Positions 1 to 6,201 are shown, counted from the first letter of the stretch. The stretch is DNA of 9,059 nucleotides from an uncultured Clostridia bacterium (GCA_937895935.1 CALBKX010000036.1:1-9059), one strand, 5' to 3'. Numbers and translations: made by a program. Notes: a model not told the origin generated them from the letters alone.

Positions 1-55
1 TTTAACCGTCTCTTGGTGGTTAAATGCGAAGCTCAAAGTGAAAGCAATCATTTAC
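1..55. repeat. Partial copy of a palindromic intergenic repeat
   Basis: These 55 nt are identical to positions 145-199. The copy starts inside the central hairpin of the element (TTTAACC at 1-7, GGTTAAATGC at 18-27) and runs to the CATTTAC end at 49-55, after which similarity to the second copy stops abruptly. The left half lies beyond the window edge. No open reading frame is apparent, and the unit is too long and too widely spaced to be a CRISPR repeat. The exact identity suggests recent duplication, recent insertion or gene conversion. Confidence 0.85.
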
Positions 56-106
56 TAATGTGAAATTTCTTCGAAGAACGCTCTTCGCCAAGTGGCTTCT
101 TTCCCC
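56..106. other. Spacer between repeat copies with short hairpins
   Basis: This segment separates the two repeat copies and appears less AT-rich than the flanking genes. It holds a perfect 6-bp stem (CGAAGA at 72-77 with TCTTCG at 82-87) and, next to it, GCCA at 87-90 facing TGGC at 93-96. No gene is seen. It may be part of a larger composite repeat together with the flanking copies, but a single window cannot show that. Confidence 0.4.
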
Positions 107-204
107 TAGATGTAAATGCTTTGCTTGAACGATTTTACGTAGCATTTAACCGTCTCTTGGTGGTTAAATGCGAAGCTCAAAGTGAAAGCAATCATTTACA
201 TCTA
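107..204. repeat. Long palindromic element, MITE-like or REP-like
   Basis: Two perfect inverted-repeat pairs share almost the same centre. The outer pair is TAGATGTAAATG at 107-118 with CATTTACATCTA at 193-204 (12 bp). The inner pair is GCATTTAACC at 142-151 with GGTTAAATGC at 162-171 (10 bp, 10-nt loop). The arms between them pair only imperfectly (for example GCTT with AAGC). The whole unit could fold as one long hairpin or cruciform. It lies 12 nt past the stop codon of the patatin-like gene, so it may also end or protect that transcript. The TA at each outer end could be a TA target duplication, as seen for Tc1/mariner/IS630-type MITEs; this is inference, and no transposase is present. 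Positions 145-199 recur exactly at 1-55. Confidence 0.75.
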
Positions 205-213
205 TTTACATCT
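194..213. repeat. Tandem 10-bp repeat at the element's right end
   Basis: ATTTACATCT occurs twice back to back (194-203 and 204-213). The first unit forms most of the right terminal inverted repeat of the palindromic element, and the second unit reaches to within 2 nt of the patatin-like gene's stop codon. It could be a slippage product or a trace of insertion. Confidence 0.7.
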
Positions 214-215
214 TT

Positions 216-1100
216 TTATATAACAACTCTATCTTCATTTAAATATTTAACTTTAGTTTTTAATTTAATAGGTTTACGTTTATAAAGAGCCATAATTTCA
301 GGCATTGCATCTATTGCCGCTTTATAACCTTCTTCTATCATATCCAAAAAGCCTTCTTTTTTAGTGCTTTTAAAACGTTTAGTTTCGGGTTTTATCATTA
401 CATCACTGTAAATATAGCCTTTTACAACATTTCCTTTCATCAGAATTCGGACAGTGCAACTCAAAACATCTAAAAGTTTTGTACTTTCAGTTCCGTAGTT
501 GCGAGATTTATTGACATCAACAGCAACAACATAGTCACACCCCATCAGTTTAGGAACGTCCGCAGGAATAGTATTTTGAAGTCCACCATCACAAAGATGT
601 TTATCACCAAACACAACTGGTTGAAAAATCCCAGGAACAGCACAAGAACCTGCACATGCTTTTGCCAACTTTCCTTTAGTGATTACACATTCATTCATTG
701 AAATAATATCCACAGCAACTGCTGAAAAAGGAATAGGTAAATCTTCAATATTAATGTCACCAAGTTCATTTTTAAGTACTCTTTCAATTCCTTCAGTTTT
801 AGACGGAACAAACACGATTTTTGATGTACGTATATCTTTAACGTCCATTTTTACAGCCACATTATACATTTGTTGATAATTATAACCCGCAGAATAAAAA
901 GCACCAACAATACTTCCCGCACTTGTTCCACAAACATAATCAAATTTTAAGCCATATTCTTCAAATGCTTTAATTGCACCAATATGGGCAAAGCCTCTTG
1001 CACCACCTCCGCCTAAAGCAAGCCCTATTTTAACTTTTTTATTTTTACCTTTAAATAACATATTTGACGCAAAAATCTTTTTCTTTATTTTTCCAAACAT
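216..1100 (-). CDS. Patatin-like phospholipase family protein (RssA/YchK-like)
   Basis: This 294-residue protein is a predicted cytoplasmic or membrane-associated lipid acyl hydrolase of the bacterial patatin family, which uses a Ser-Asp catalytic dyad. The oxyanion-hole glycine-rich loop GGGGAR is at residues 30-35, the nucleophile elbow GTSAG at 58-62 (Ser60), and the catalytic Asp lies in DGG at 171-173. The segment around residues 148-161 (ACAGSCAVPGIFQP) fits the usual SxAxPxxFxP patatin motif. The N-terminus is lysine-rich with no signal peptide. Length is normal for the family. The start at 1100 is preceded by AGAGGGT (1105-1111), whereas Met14 has no comparable site. It appears to be a single gene behind the rpsB-tsf terminator, and its 3' end abuts the palindromic element. 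Physiological substrate is unknown; family members have been described as phospholipases or esterases. Confidence 0.93.
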   Translation of the reverse strand: MFGKIKKKIFASNMLFKGKNKKVKIGLALGGGGARGFAHIGAIKAFEEYGLKFDYVCGTSAGSIVGAFYSAGYNYQQMYNVAVKMDVKDIRTSKIVFVPSKTEGIERVLKNELGDINIEDLPIPFSAVAVDIISMNECVITKGKLAKACAGSCAVPGIFQPVVFGDKHLCDGGLQNTIPADVPKLMGCDYVVAVDVNKSRNYGTESTKLLDVLSCTVRILMKGNVVKGYIYSDVMIKPETKRFKSTKKEGFLDMIEEGYKAAIDAMPEIMALYKRKPIKLKTKVKYLNEDRVVI

Positions 1101-1261
1101 AATTACCCTCTATAAAATAATATATCATATATTTATGGAAAAATTCCACTATAAAAGGTGATTTGTTTAAATTTACATCCACCTAAAATAAATTTACCGC
1201 TCTTTTTCAAACATAAATTATTCCTGCCAAATAAAGAATTAAAATTTGTTAGGTTTTGCTA

Positions 1262-1309
1262 AAAAAAACATAACTATCAAACAAAAGCGTTTAATAATTA
1301 TGTTTTTTT
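1262..1309 (-). terminator. Rho-independent terminator of rpsB-tsf
   Basis: A 21-bp stem (1262-1282 with 1289-1309) closes a 6-nt loop, 18 nt past the tsf stop codon. The 3' arm of the minus-strand transcript ends in a run of U. Two non-Watson-Crick positions become G-U wobbles in the minus-strand RNA but A-C mismatches in a plus-strand RNA, so the hairpin is built to work on the minus strand, matching the direction of tsf. Confidence 0.9.
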
Positions 1310-1327
1310 GTTTATTTTGTTTTTTTA

Positions 1328-1975
1328 TTACTTATTCATCATTTTAGCAACTTCTTCAGCTAAATTATCTTGGCGTTTTTCTAAGCCTTCACCCATTTCA
1401 TAACGAGTAAAACGACGAATATTTAACTTTTCACCGATTGTTAAAACTGCTTCATTGATAACTTGTGTAATATCTTTAGAAGGGTCTTTAACAAATTCTT
1501 GTTCCATTAAGCAAACTTCTTTGTAGAATTTTTCAATTCTTCCGTTTACAATTCTGTCTGCAAATTCAGGTTTTTTGCCTTCGTTGATTGCTTGTTGAAG
1601 AGCAATTGCTTTTTCACTTTCAATAACTTCAGCTGGAACTTCTTCACGTCTAATATATTTTGGGTTTGATGCGGCAATTTGCATTGCAATATCTTTACAA
1701 AGAATTTGGAAATTGTCAGATCTTGCCACAAAGTCAGTTTCACAGTTAACTTCAACTAACACACCAATTTTTCCACCCATATGGATATATGATGTAACTG
1801 CTCCTTCTGCAGCAATTCTGTCAGCTTTTTTAGCGGCAGCAGCCATTCCTTTTTCTCTTAAATAAACAACTGCTTTATCAAAGTCACCATTAGTTTCAGT
1901 TAATGCTTTTTTACAATCCATCATACCAACACCAGTGGCTTGTCTTAATTTGTTAACGTCTTGAGCTGTAAACAT
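1328..1975 (-). CDS. tsf: Translation elongation factor Ts
   Basis: EF-Ts is the guanine nucleotide exchange factor that releases GDP from EF-Tu in the cytosol. The N-terminal UBA-like domain carries LRQATGVGMMDCKKAL (residues 10-25), and the TDFVAR signature of the core that contacts EF-Tu is at residues 80-85. At 215 residues it is the compact form, shorter than the roughly 290-residue proteins of Escherichia coli and Bacillus subtilis but like other short bacterial versions. It follows rpsB by 4 nt, with its ribosome binding site inside the last rpsB codons, so the two are translationally linked. A strong terminator follows. The ordinary rpsB-tsf pairing supports the call. Confidence 0.98.
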   Translation of the reverse strand: MFTAQDVNKLRQATGVGMMDCKKALTETNGDFDKAVVYLREKGMAAAAKKADRIAAEGAVTSYIHMGGKIGVLVEVNCETDFVARSDNFQILCKDIAMQIAASNPKYIRREEVPAEVIESEKAIALQQAINEGKKPEFADRIVNGRIEKFYKEVCLMEQEFVKDPSKDITQVINEAVLTIGEKLNIRRFTRYEMGEGLEKRQDNLAEEVAKMMNK

Positions 1976-1979
1976 TAGA

Positions 1980-2912
1980 TTATTCTCCTTTTGCTTCGTC
2001 TTCTTTAACTTTTTTAGTTCTTGTTTTTTTAGCAGGAACTTCTTCAGCGTTTGCAGAAACTACTTCTTCTTTAACTTCTTTAGTTTCTTCAACTTTTTTC
2101 GCTTTTTTAACAGGTTTTTTAGCCTTTTTTTCGCCTTCTTCAGCTTCTTTTGCAGTAGGTTTAACTTCTGCTAAAACTGCTTTAAGGTCAATTTCTTCAT
2201 CTTCATTTGAAGTTTCTTTATTTAAAGATACACCTTCTCTTGCTTCAATAACTGCATCTGCAATAGCACTTGCAATAAGTTTTACTGAACGAATAGCATC
2301 ATCATTACCAGGAATAACATAATCAATTCCATCTGGATCACAGTTTGTATCAATAAGTCCAACAACTGGGATATGAAGATTTTTTGCTTCTCTTACACAA
2401 ATGTGTTCTTTTGAAGAATCAACTAAGAAAATAACACCAGGGAGTTCTCTCATTTCTTTAATTCCACCAAGGTTAGTTTCAAGTTTTTCCATTTCATGTT
2501 TTAAAATTGCAACTTCTTTTTTAGGAAGAAGATTGAATTCTCCAACTTTTTCCATTTGATTTAATTTGTTTAAGCGGTCAATTCTTTTACGAATTGTTTT
2601 AAAGTTTGTAAGACAACCACCAAGCCAACGATTGTTGATGTAGAACATACCGCAACGTTCTGCTTCTTCTTTAACAGCATCTTGGGCTTGTTTTTTTGTT
2701 CCTACAAAAAGAACTGATTTTCCTGCAGCAACAGAATCTCTAACAAAAGAGTAAGCTTTGTCTACAAGAACAGATGTTTCTTCTAAGTTGATGATATGAA
2801 TATCATTTCTAGCTGTAAAAATGTATTTAGCCATTTTTGGATTCCATTTTCTTGTTTGGTGACCAAAATGAACACCAGCTTCTAGAAGTTGTTTCATTGA
2901 AATAACTGACAT
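1980..2912 (-). CDS. rpsB: 30S ribosomal protein S2 with long charged C-terminal tail
   Basis: S2 is a component of the small ribosomal subunit that binds 16S rRNA late in assembly and is needed for S1 or mRNA platform function. The conserved core spans residues 1 to about 226, with LLEAGVHFGHQTRKWNPKM near the N-terminus, LFVGTKKQAQDAV at 68-80, NNRWLGGCLTN at 93-103, and PVVGLIDTNCDP at 182-193. Residues from about 228 to 310 (roughly 2231-1980) form an extra low-complexity tail rich in Lys, Glu, Ala and Val, including KKAKKPVKKAKK at 262-273. Typical S2 proteins have about 230-260 residues. The start has a strong AAGGAGGA site 9 nt upstream (2922-2929). It is the first gene of the rpsB-tsf operon, behind its own predicted promoter and structured leader. 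Confidence 0.98.
   Translation of the reverse strand: MSVISMKQLLEAGVHFGHQTRKWNPKMAKYIFTARNDIHIINLEETSVLVDKAYSFVRDSVAAGKSVLFVGTKKQAQDAVKEEAERCGMFYINNRWLGGCLTNFKTIRKRIDRLNKLNQMEKVGEFNLLPKKEVAILKHEMEKLETNLGGIKEMRELPGVIFLVDSSKEHICVREAKNLHIPVVGLIDTNCDPDGIDYVIPGNDDAIRSVKLIASAIADAVIEAREGVSLNKETSNEDEEIDLKAVLAEVKPTAKEAEEGEKKAKKPVKKAKKVEETKEVKEEVVSANAEEVPAKKTRTKKVKEDEAKGE
1983..1990 (-). promoter_or_regulatory. tsf ribosome binding site inside the end of rpsB
   Basis: AAGGAGAA on the minus strand lies within the last codons of rpsB (Ala-Lys-Gly-Glu-stop), 7 nt before the tsf ATG. It fixes the tsf start and suggests translational coupling between S2 and EF-Ts. Confidence 0.8.
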
Positions 2913-3054
2913 AATTTTTTATCCTCCTTGTTTTTAGTCTTCCCCGAGGCTTTATCGCTCTATAAAGAACCAAAATTTTAAATAACAATAATTGTTACAT
3001 TTTTTGGCAACGCTTTATAAATTTGCCAAATCGGGTGTTAATTTGTCCAATGAC
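2913..3054 (-). promoter_or_regulatory. Structured 5' leader of rpsB, candidate autoregulatory element
   Basis: About 140 nt separate the predicted transcription start from the rpsB ATG. The leader holds two perfect inverted repeats: TTTGGCAA/TTGCCAAA (3023-3030 with 3003-3010, 12-nt loop) and CTTTAT/ATAAAG (2962-2967 with 2950-2955, 6-nt loop). A GC-richer patch (CCTCGGGGA, about 2942-2950) follows, then the Shine-Dalgarno AAGGAGGA at 2922-2929. Long structured leaders before ribosomal protein genes often mediate feedback by the encoded protein, and rpsB leaders in other bacteria are known to do so. Whether this one does is inference. Confidence 0.5.
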
Positions 3055-3060
3055 CTTGAA

Positions 3061-3089
3061 AGAATATCACATAAGTAAAAAAAATGCAA
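3061..3089 (-). promoter_or_regulatory. Predicted rpsB-tsf promoter (extended -10)
   Basis: On the minus strand, TTGCAT (3084-3089) is followed after 17 nt by TATTCT (3061-3066), which is preceded by TGA, giving an extended -10 (TGATATTCT). The spacing is optimal and the spacer is T-rich. Transcription would start near 3054. It lies downstream of the ftsQ stop, so the translation operon is probably transcribed independently of the cell-wall genes. Confidence 0.5.
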
Positions 3090-3126
3090 GCATAAACTCA
3101 CATTTTTAATATTATTTTCTCTATAC

Positions 3127-3939
3127 TTAAGCACGTTCAAGCAATGTTACAATTTCATCTATATTGTTTGGGTTAATATCAATTATAAATTTATTAGTAC
3201 TATAATACTCATAAAGCTCTGGAACATAATTTAACAAAATATTAATTTTTGAATTTAAAAAACTATTTGCATTTCTTACCTCAATCTCAAAATTATCAAA
3301 GGTAGTAAAAGTAAAAGTTGGTGATTTTTTTGCAACAAAAACATTGTCTTCATATTTTAAAGAAACGCTTTTAAAAATTGCTTTAATGTCCGCAACTGTT
3401 TTGTTTGTGTGTGCAAACGCGCTGGATATATTTTTAATTAATTCTTGTCCGCTGTAAAGTTCCAAAAAGTCACCCACGCTTGCTCCCGTATTTAAAATAT
3501 CCACATCATTTACAAGCACTGCATTAGTCTGTAAATTAGAATAAGATTGTTGAATGTTTAATATTTTTAATTCCTCATCACAGATAAAATATAAATTATC
3601 TCTGCTCTTTATGCAAAACAACTCTTCCCTTTCTGCACAATGCAAAATAAGTTTGTTTGGGAAAACTGTTTCAATATTTATAACTTTTAAATAAGGATTA
3701 TTACTTTCCAAATTATTTTTTATGTATTTTTTATTTAATGTAAAAATAGGTATTTTTGTGTTTATATCTGCCGATTTAATAACTTCTGTTTGTTTTTCAA
3801 TGCTCGCAAAAATTGATGTTGAATTTTCAAAATCAAACTCAATTTTGTTCACTTTAAACAATGTGAAAGACAAAATAGTACAAAGTACTATTAAAGAAAA
3901 TAAACTACCTAAAATAATAATTAATCTTTTGTATTTCAT
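3127..3939 (-). CDS. ftsQ: Cell division protein FtsQ/DivIB
   Basis: FtsQ/DivIB is a bitopic membrane protein of the divisome that scaffolds FtsL/DivIC and FtsB and helps activate septal FtsW-FtsI synthesis. The 270-residue protein has a short cationic cytoplasmic N-terminus, one membrane segment at about residues 6-28, and an extracytoplasmic FtsQ-type POTRA domain at about 30-105. The diagnostic part of that domain is NPYLKVINIETVFPNKLIL (81-99), matching the family's NPyxxxVxVxrxxPntLxI pattern. A beta domain follows. Sequence conservation is otherwise low, as usual for this family, so the call rests on topology, the POTRA signature and position 16 nt after murA. The start at 3939 is preceded by AAGG (about 3949-3952). 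In Firmicutes this gene may be called divIB. Confidence 0.9.
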   Translation of the reverse strand: MKYKRLIIILGSLFSLIVLCTILSFTLFKVNKIEFDFENSTSIFASIEKQTEVIKSADINTKIPIFTLNKKYIKNNLESNNPYLKVINIETVFPNKLILHCAEREELFCIKSRDNLYFICDEELKILNIQQSYSNLQTNAVLVNDVDILNTGASVGDFLELYSGQELIKNISSAFAHTNKTVADIKAIFKSVSLKYEDNVFVAKKSPTFTFTTFDNFEIEVRNANSFLNSKINILLNYVPELYEYYSTNKFIIDINPNNIDEIVTLLERA

Positions 3940-3955
3940 AAATCAACCTTAATTT

Positions 3956-5209
3956 TTAAGTTTGCCTAACTATATCAGCACCTAATTTTTGTAATTTTTC
4001 TTCTAATTTAAAGTATCCCCTATCCAAAAATTCTATATTTTTGATTTTTGTATAACCATTAGCCCCCAATCCTGCAAGTACTAAACTAGCACAACCTCGC
4101 AGGTCAGATGCTTCAACTTCAGCCCCATACAACTCTTCTTTTCCCTGAATAACTAAACTTGAATCACAAATGTTAATTTTAGCCCCCATTTTTATAAGCT
4201 GTGGCACATGCTTAAACCTGCCTTCAAACATATTTTCAGTTATAATAGTTGTTCCTTTACAAAAAGATGCTACAGCTGATAAAGGTTGTTGCAAATCTGT
4301 TGCAAAATGAGGATAAGGTAAAGTTTCAACTTTTCCTAAACTACTAAGCCTTCCTATTTTAGACACAATTAGTTTATCACCATTTATATGTAGTTTGCAA
4401 GAATTATTTTTGAGTAAAAAAATTAAAGAAGAAATATGGCTCGGAACTATATTTTCAATTTCCACTTCACCACCTGCCACTAAAGGAAGCATTAAATAAG
4501 TACCTGCAATAATTCTATCAGATATTGGTCTAAATTCCCCACCTTTTAATTTACTTACGCCATAAATAACAATAACATCAGAACCTTCGCCTTTGATATT
4601 TGCACCCATTTTGTTTAAAAAACGGCATAAATCAACAATTTCAGGCTCTTTTGCAACTCCATAAAGAGTTGTTTTCCCTTTCAGAAAAACAGACGCCATA
4701 ATTAAATTTTCTGTTGCACCAACACTCGGGAAAGGAAAATGAACTTCGCCCGCTTTCATATTGTCATAAAAAGCCGATATGTAACCATGTTTATCTATAA
4801 TTTTAGCCCCAAGAGAATTAAGCCCCGACAAATGCAAATCAATTGGTCTAGCACCAATGCTACATCCACCCGGATAAGCAAGTTTTGCTTTTTTTAACCT
4901 AGATAAAAGAGGTCCTAAACAAAAAATTGAAGCCCTAAGTTTATTTGCATATTCAATAGGAATTATAGAATTTTGTATGTTAGTACAATCTAATATGAGC
5001 ATATGTTCATATTTTTTCACCTTAACGCCAAGCATTTTTAATATTTCCAACATATTTAAAATATCTTCAAAATATGTAACATCATAAATTTTTACAATAC
5101 CATCGCACAGCAAACACCCTGCCAAAATCGGCAAGAGAGAGTTTTTGGCACTATCAACTTTAATAGAGCCGAATAAAGGTTTTTGTCCATTAATTAAAAA
5201 AGATCCCAT
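3956..5209 (-). CDS. murA: UDP-N-acetylglucosamine 1-carboxyvinyltransferase
   Basis: MurA transfers enolpyruvate from phosphoenolpyruvate to UDP-GlcNAc, the first committed step of peptidoglycan synthesis, in the cytoplasm. The 417-residue length is typical. Key residues are in place: Lys22-Asn23 in the N-terminal SAKN motif, Arg92 in LRAS, the active-site Cys116 in PGGCSIGARP (equivalent to Cys115 of the E. coli enzyme), Asp305 in ATDLQQP, and Arg371 in DLRGCA. A Cys at the active site rather than Asp predicts that the enzyme is fosfomycin-sensitive. The start fits the family's N-terminus, but no strong ribosome binding site precedes it (GGGAATGG about 12 nt upstream is the closest). It sits before ftsQ, as in many clostridial clusters. 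Low-GC bacteria often carry a second murA-type gene elsewhere. Confidence 0.97.
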   Translation of the reverse strand: MGSFLINGQKPLFGSIKVDSAKNSLLPILAGCLLCDGIVKIYDVTYFEDILNMLEILKMLGVKVKKYEHMLILDCTNIQNSIIPIEYANKLRASIFCLGPLLSRLKKAKLAYPGGCSIGARPIDLHLSGLNSLGAKIIDKHGYISAFYDNMKAGEVHFPFPSVGATENLIMASVFLKGKTTLYGVAKEPEIVDLCRFLNKMGANIKGEGSDVIVIYGVSKLKGGEFRPISDRIIAGTYLMLPLVAGGEVEIENIVPSHISSLIFLLKNNSCKLHINGDKLIVSKIGRLSSLGKVETLPYPHFATDLQQPLSAVASFCKGTTIITENMFEGRFKHVPQLIKMGAKINICDSSLVIQGKEELYGAEVEASDLRGCASLVLAGLGANGYTKIKNIEFLDRGYFKLEEKLQKLGADIVRQT

Positions 5210-5231
5210 AAAATAAAACCATTCCCAAAAT

Positions 5232-5261
5232 ATTATATGGAAATTATGAATTTTAGGTTAA
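5232..5261 (-). promoter_or_regulatory. Possible murA promoter
   Basis: On the minus strand a perfect -10 TATAAT (5232-5237) is preceded after 18 nt by TTAACC (5256-5261), which matches four of six -35 positions. Transcription would start near 5225, only about 15 nt before the murA ATG, giving a very short leader. Because the whole region is AT-rich, chance is a real possibility. Confidence 0.3.
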
Positions 5262-5363
5262 AACAGTAGTTTTATGATGTCATTTCCAAGCAAAACCAAT
5301 GGATGTATTTTAGAAAAAAGTCAATTGTTTTTAAGCAAGCATAAAACACTAACACTTAAAAAC

Positions 5364-5425
5364 GTGACACATATATATTTTTTAGTATTCAAACATGTGA
5401 CACGATATATCATTTTATGTTTGAA
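5364..5425. repeat. Direct and inverted repeats upstream of murA
   Basis: GTGACAC occurs at 5364-5370 and 5397-5403, 33 nt apart (about three helical turns), each followed by an AT-alternating run. The second copy lies in the loop of an inverted repeat, TTCAAACAT (5388-5396) with ATGTTTGAA (5417-5425). This could be a regulator binding region or the remnant of an element; nothing here identifies which. Confidence 0.4.
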
Positions 5426-5506
5426 ATTCACAACTTAAAATTTGACTAGTTCAATTTTTAACATCACATATTATATTTATAAAAAGCAAGCCCGCTCATC
5501 ACCAAA

Positions 5507-5546
5507 TTAAAAAAATATATGAGTAAATGCTCATATATTTTTTTAA
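5507..5546. terminator. Bidirectional AT-rich hairpin after the glycosylase-like gene
   Basis: A perfect 17-bp stem (5507-5523 with 5530-5546) closes a 6-nt loop. It has seven A on one side and seven T on the other, so a U-tract follows the GAG/CTC core in either direction. It lies 74 nt past the stop codon of the glycosylase-like gene and probably ends that transcript, which would separate murA-ftsQ from the upstream genes. Confidence 0.7.
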
Positions 5547-5620
5547 ATTAAATATGCCTCTTCGACTAAATTTGAATATCATTTTCTTTGAACATATTTC
5601 CATTGAATTATAAATAGCAT

Positions 5621-6160
5621 CTAATGCTCGATGTCGCCATTTATTGCTTGAAAAATAGTATTTGCGACTTCACAAACGTAGTTTTGCTCATATTTTCGCT
5701 TATAAACCGTTATATATGAAGGATGCTGAATAGAAATAAATTTTGTTTTAACTTTCAAGTTTTCGTTCCTTATTCTTTTTAAGACATAATTAGCAACTAT
5801 TCGACCTAATAAAACAACAACCTTTGGATGAATAAATTCAATTTCACTGACAAGATTTTCAAAGCAATTTTGCATTTCACATTGCTTTGGATAACGCAGT
5901 TTTTGCAAATTATCTAGTGGTAAACATTTAACCAAGTTTGTTTTGTAATAAGTAAATTGTGGGTTAATATTTTCTATTTTTTCTATTATTTTCCCTGTAT
6001 TCGTATTATTATTTAAGGGATAATCAATAACAGAATTATCAATCCTCTTTGCAGACAAGCCTACCCACAATACGTCTGATTTTTTTATTTTATCCAATAA
6101 TGGCAATTGATTTAGACATAAGTCACATCGTTTACAATTGACAATATTCTGTATTTTCAT
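5621..6160 (-). CDS. Uracil-DNA glycosylase superfamily protein (divergent, Fe-S type)
   Basis: This 179-residue protein looks like a small Fe-S uracil-DNA glycosylase related to families 4 and 5, which excise uracil from DNA. Candidate cluster ligands are the N-terminal CxxCxxC (Cys9, Cys12, Cys15) and Cys79 and Cys99 (Cys94 is also nearby). TNLVKCLPL (74-82) matches the family 4 NxVKCRPP segment, PKVVVLLG (112-119) the core strand, and HPSY (146-149) the C-terminal motif B. Motif A differs: VGLSAK (33-38) replaces the family 4 GEAPG and lacks its acidic residue, closer to the GLAPA of family 5. The loop between Cys79 and Cys99 is a few residues longer than in family 4. Glycosylase activity is therefore plausible but unproven. 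AAGGAAG (6167-6173) marks the start. It occupies the slot after ftsW where murG usually lies. Confidence 0.8.
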   Translation of the reverse strand: MKIQNIVNCKRCDLCLNQLPLLDKIKKSDVLWVGLSAKRIDNSVIDYPLNNNTNTGKIIEKIENINPQFTYYKTNLVKCLPLDNLQKLRYPKQCEMQNCFENLVSEIEFIHPKVVVLLGRIVANYVLKRIRNENLKVKTKFISIQHPSYITVYKRKYEQNYVCEVANTIFQAINGDIEH

Positions 6161-6201
6161 CCTGTTCTTCCTTGTTAAAAGTTTACATAATTCACATATT
6201 A

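Larger units (their letters stand above)
5210..5620. other. 411-nt intergenic region between the glycosylase-like gene and murA
   Basis: This is the longest non-coding stretch in the window and it interrupts the cell-wall cluster. It holds a 17-bp hairpin (5507-5546), a GTGACAC direct repeat with 33-nt spacing (5364-5370, 5397-5403), a 9-bp inverted repeat (5388-5396 with 5417-5425), and a weak murA promoter candidate (5232-5261). A 54-codon plus-strand reading frame (5274-5438) has no ribosome binding site and is not called as a gene. No RNA gene is recognised. Confidence 0.7.

Noticed and set aside
1..199. CRISPR array
   Set aside because: There are only two copies of a 55-nt unit with an 89-nt spacer, and the unit is one half of a longer palindrome.
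1112..1176. Promoter for the patatin-like gene
   Set aside because: Several -10-like hexamers occur (for example TGATATATT at 1119-1127), but none has a convincing -35, and the best one would put the start on top of the ribosome binding site.
1171..1179. Third copy of the ATTTACATC motif upstream of the patatin-like gene
   Set aside because: It is only 9 nt, with no palindrome around it, and is expected by chance in AT-rich sequence.
1546..1755. Minus-strand 69-codon frame inside tsf
   Set aside because: It is an out-of-frame shadow of the well-supported tsf coding sequence.
5274..5438. Plus-strand frame of 54 codons in the 411-nt gap, with a weak 11-residue internal repetition
   Set aside because: It has no ribosome binding site, lies on the strand opposite all genes, and its repetition comes from the GTGACAC DNA repeat. 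It may be chance in low-complexity sequence.
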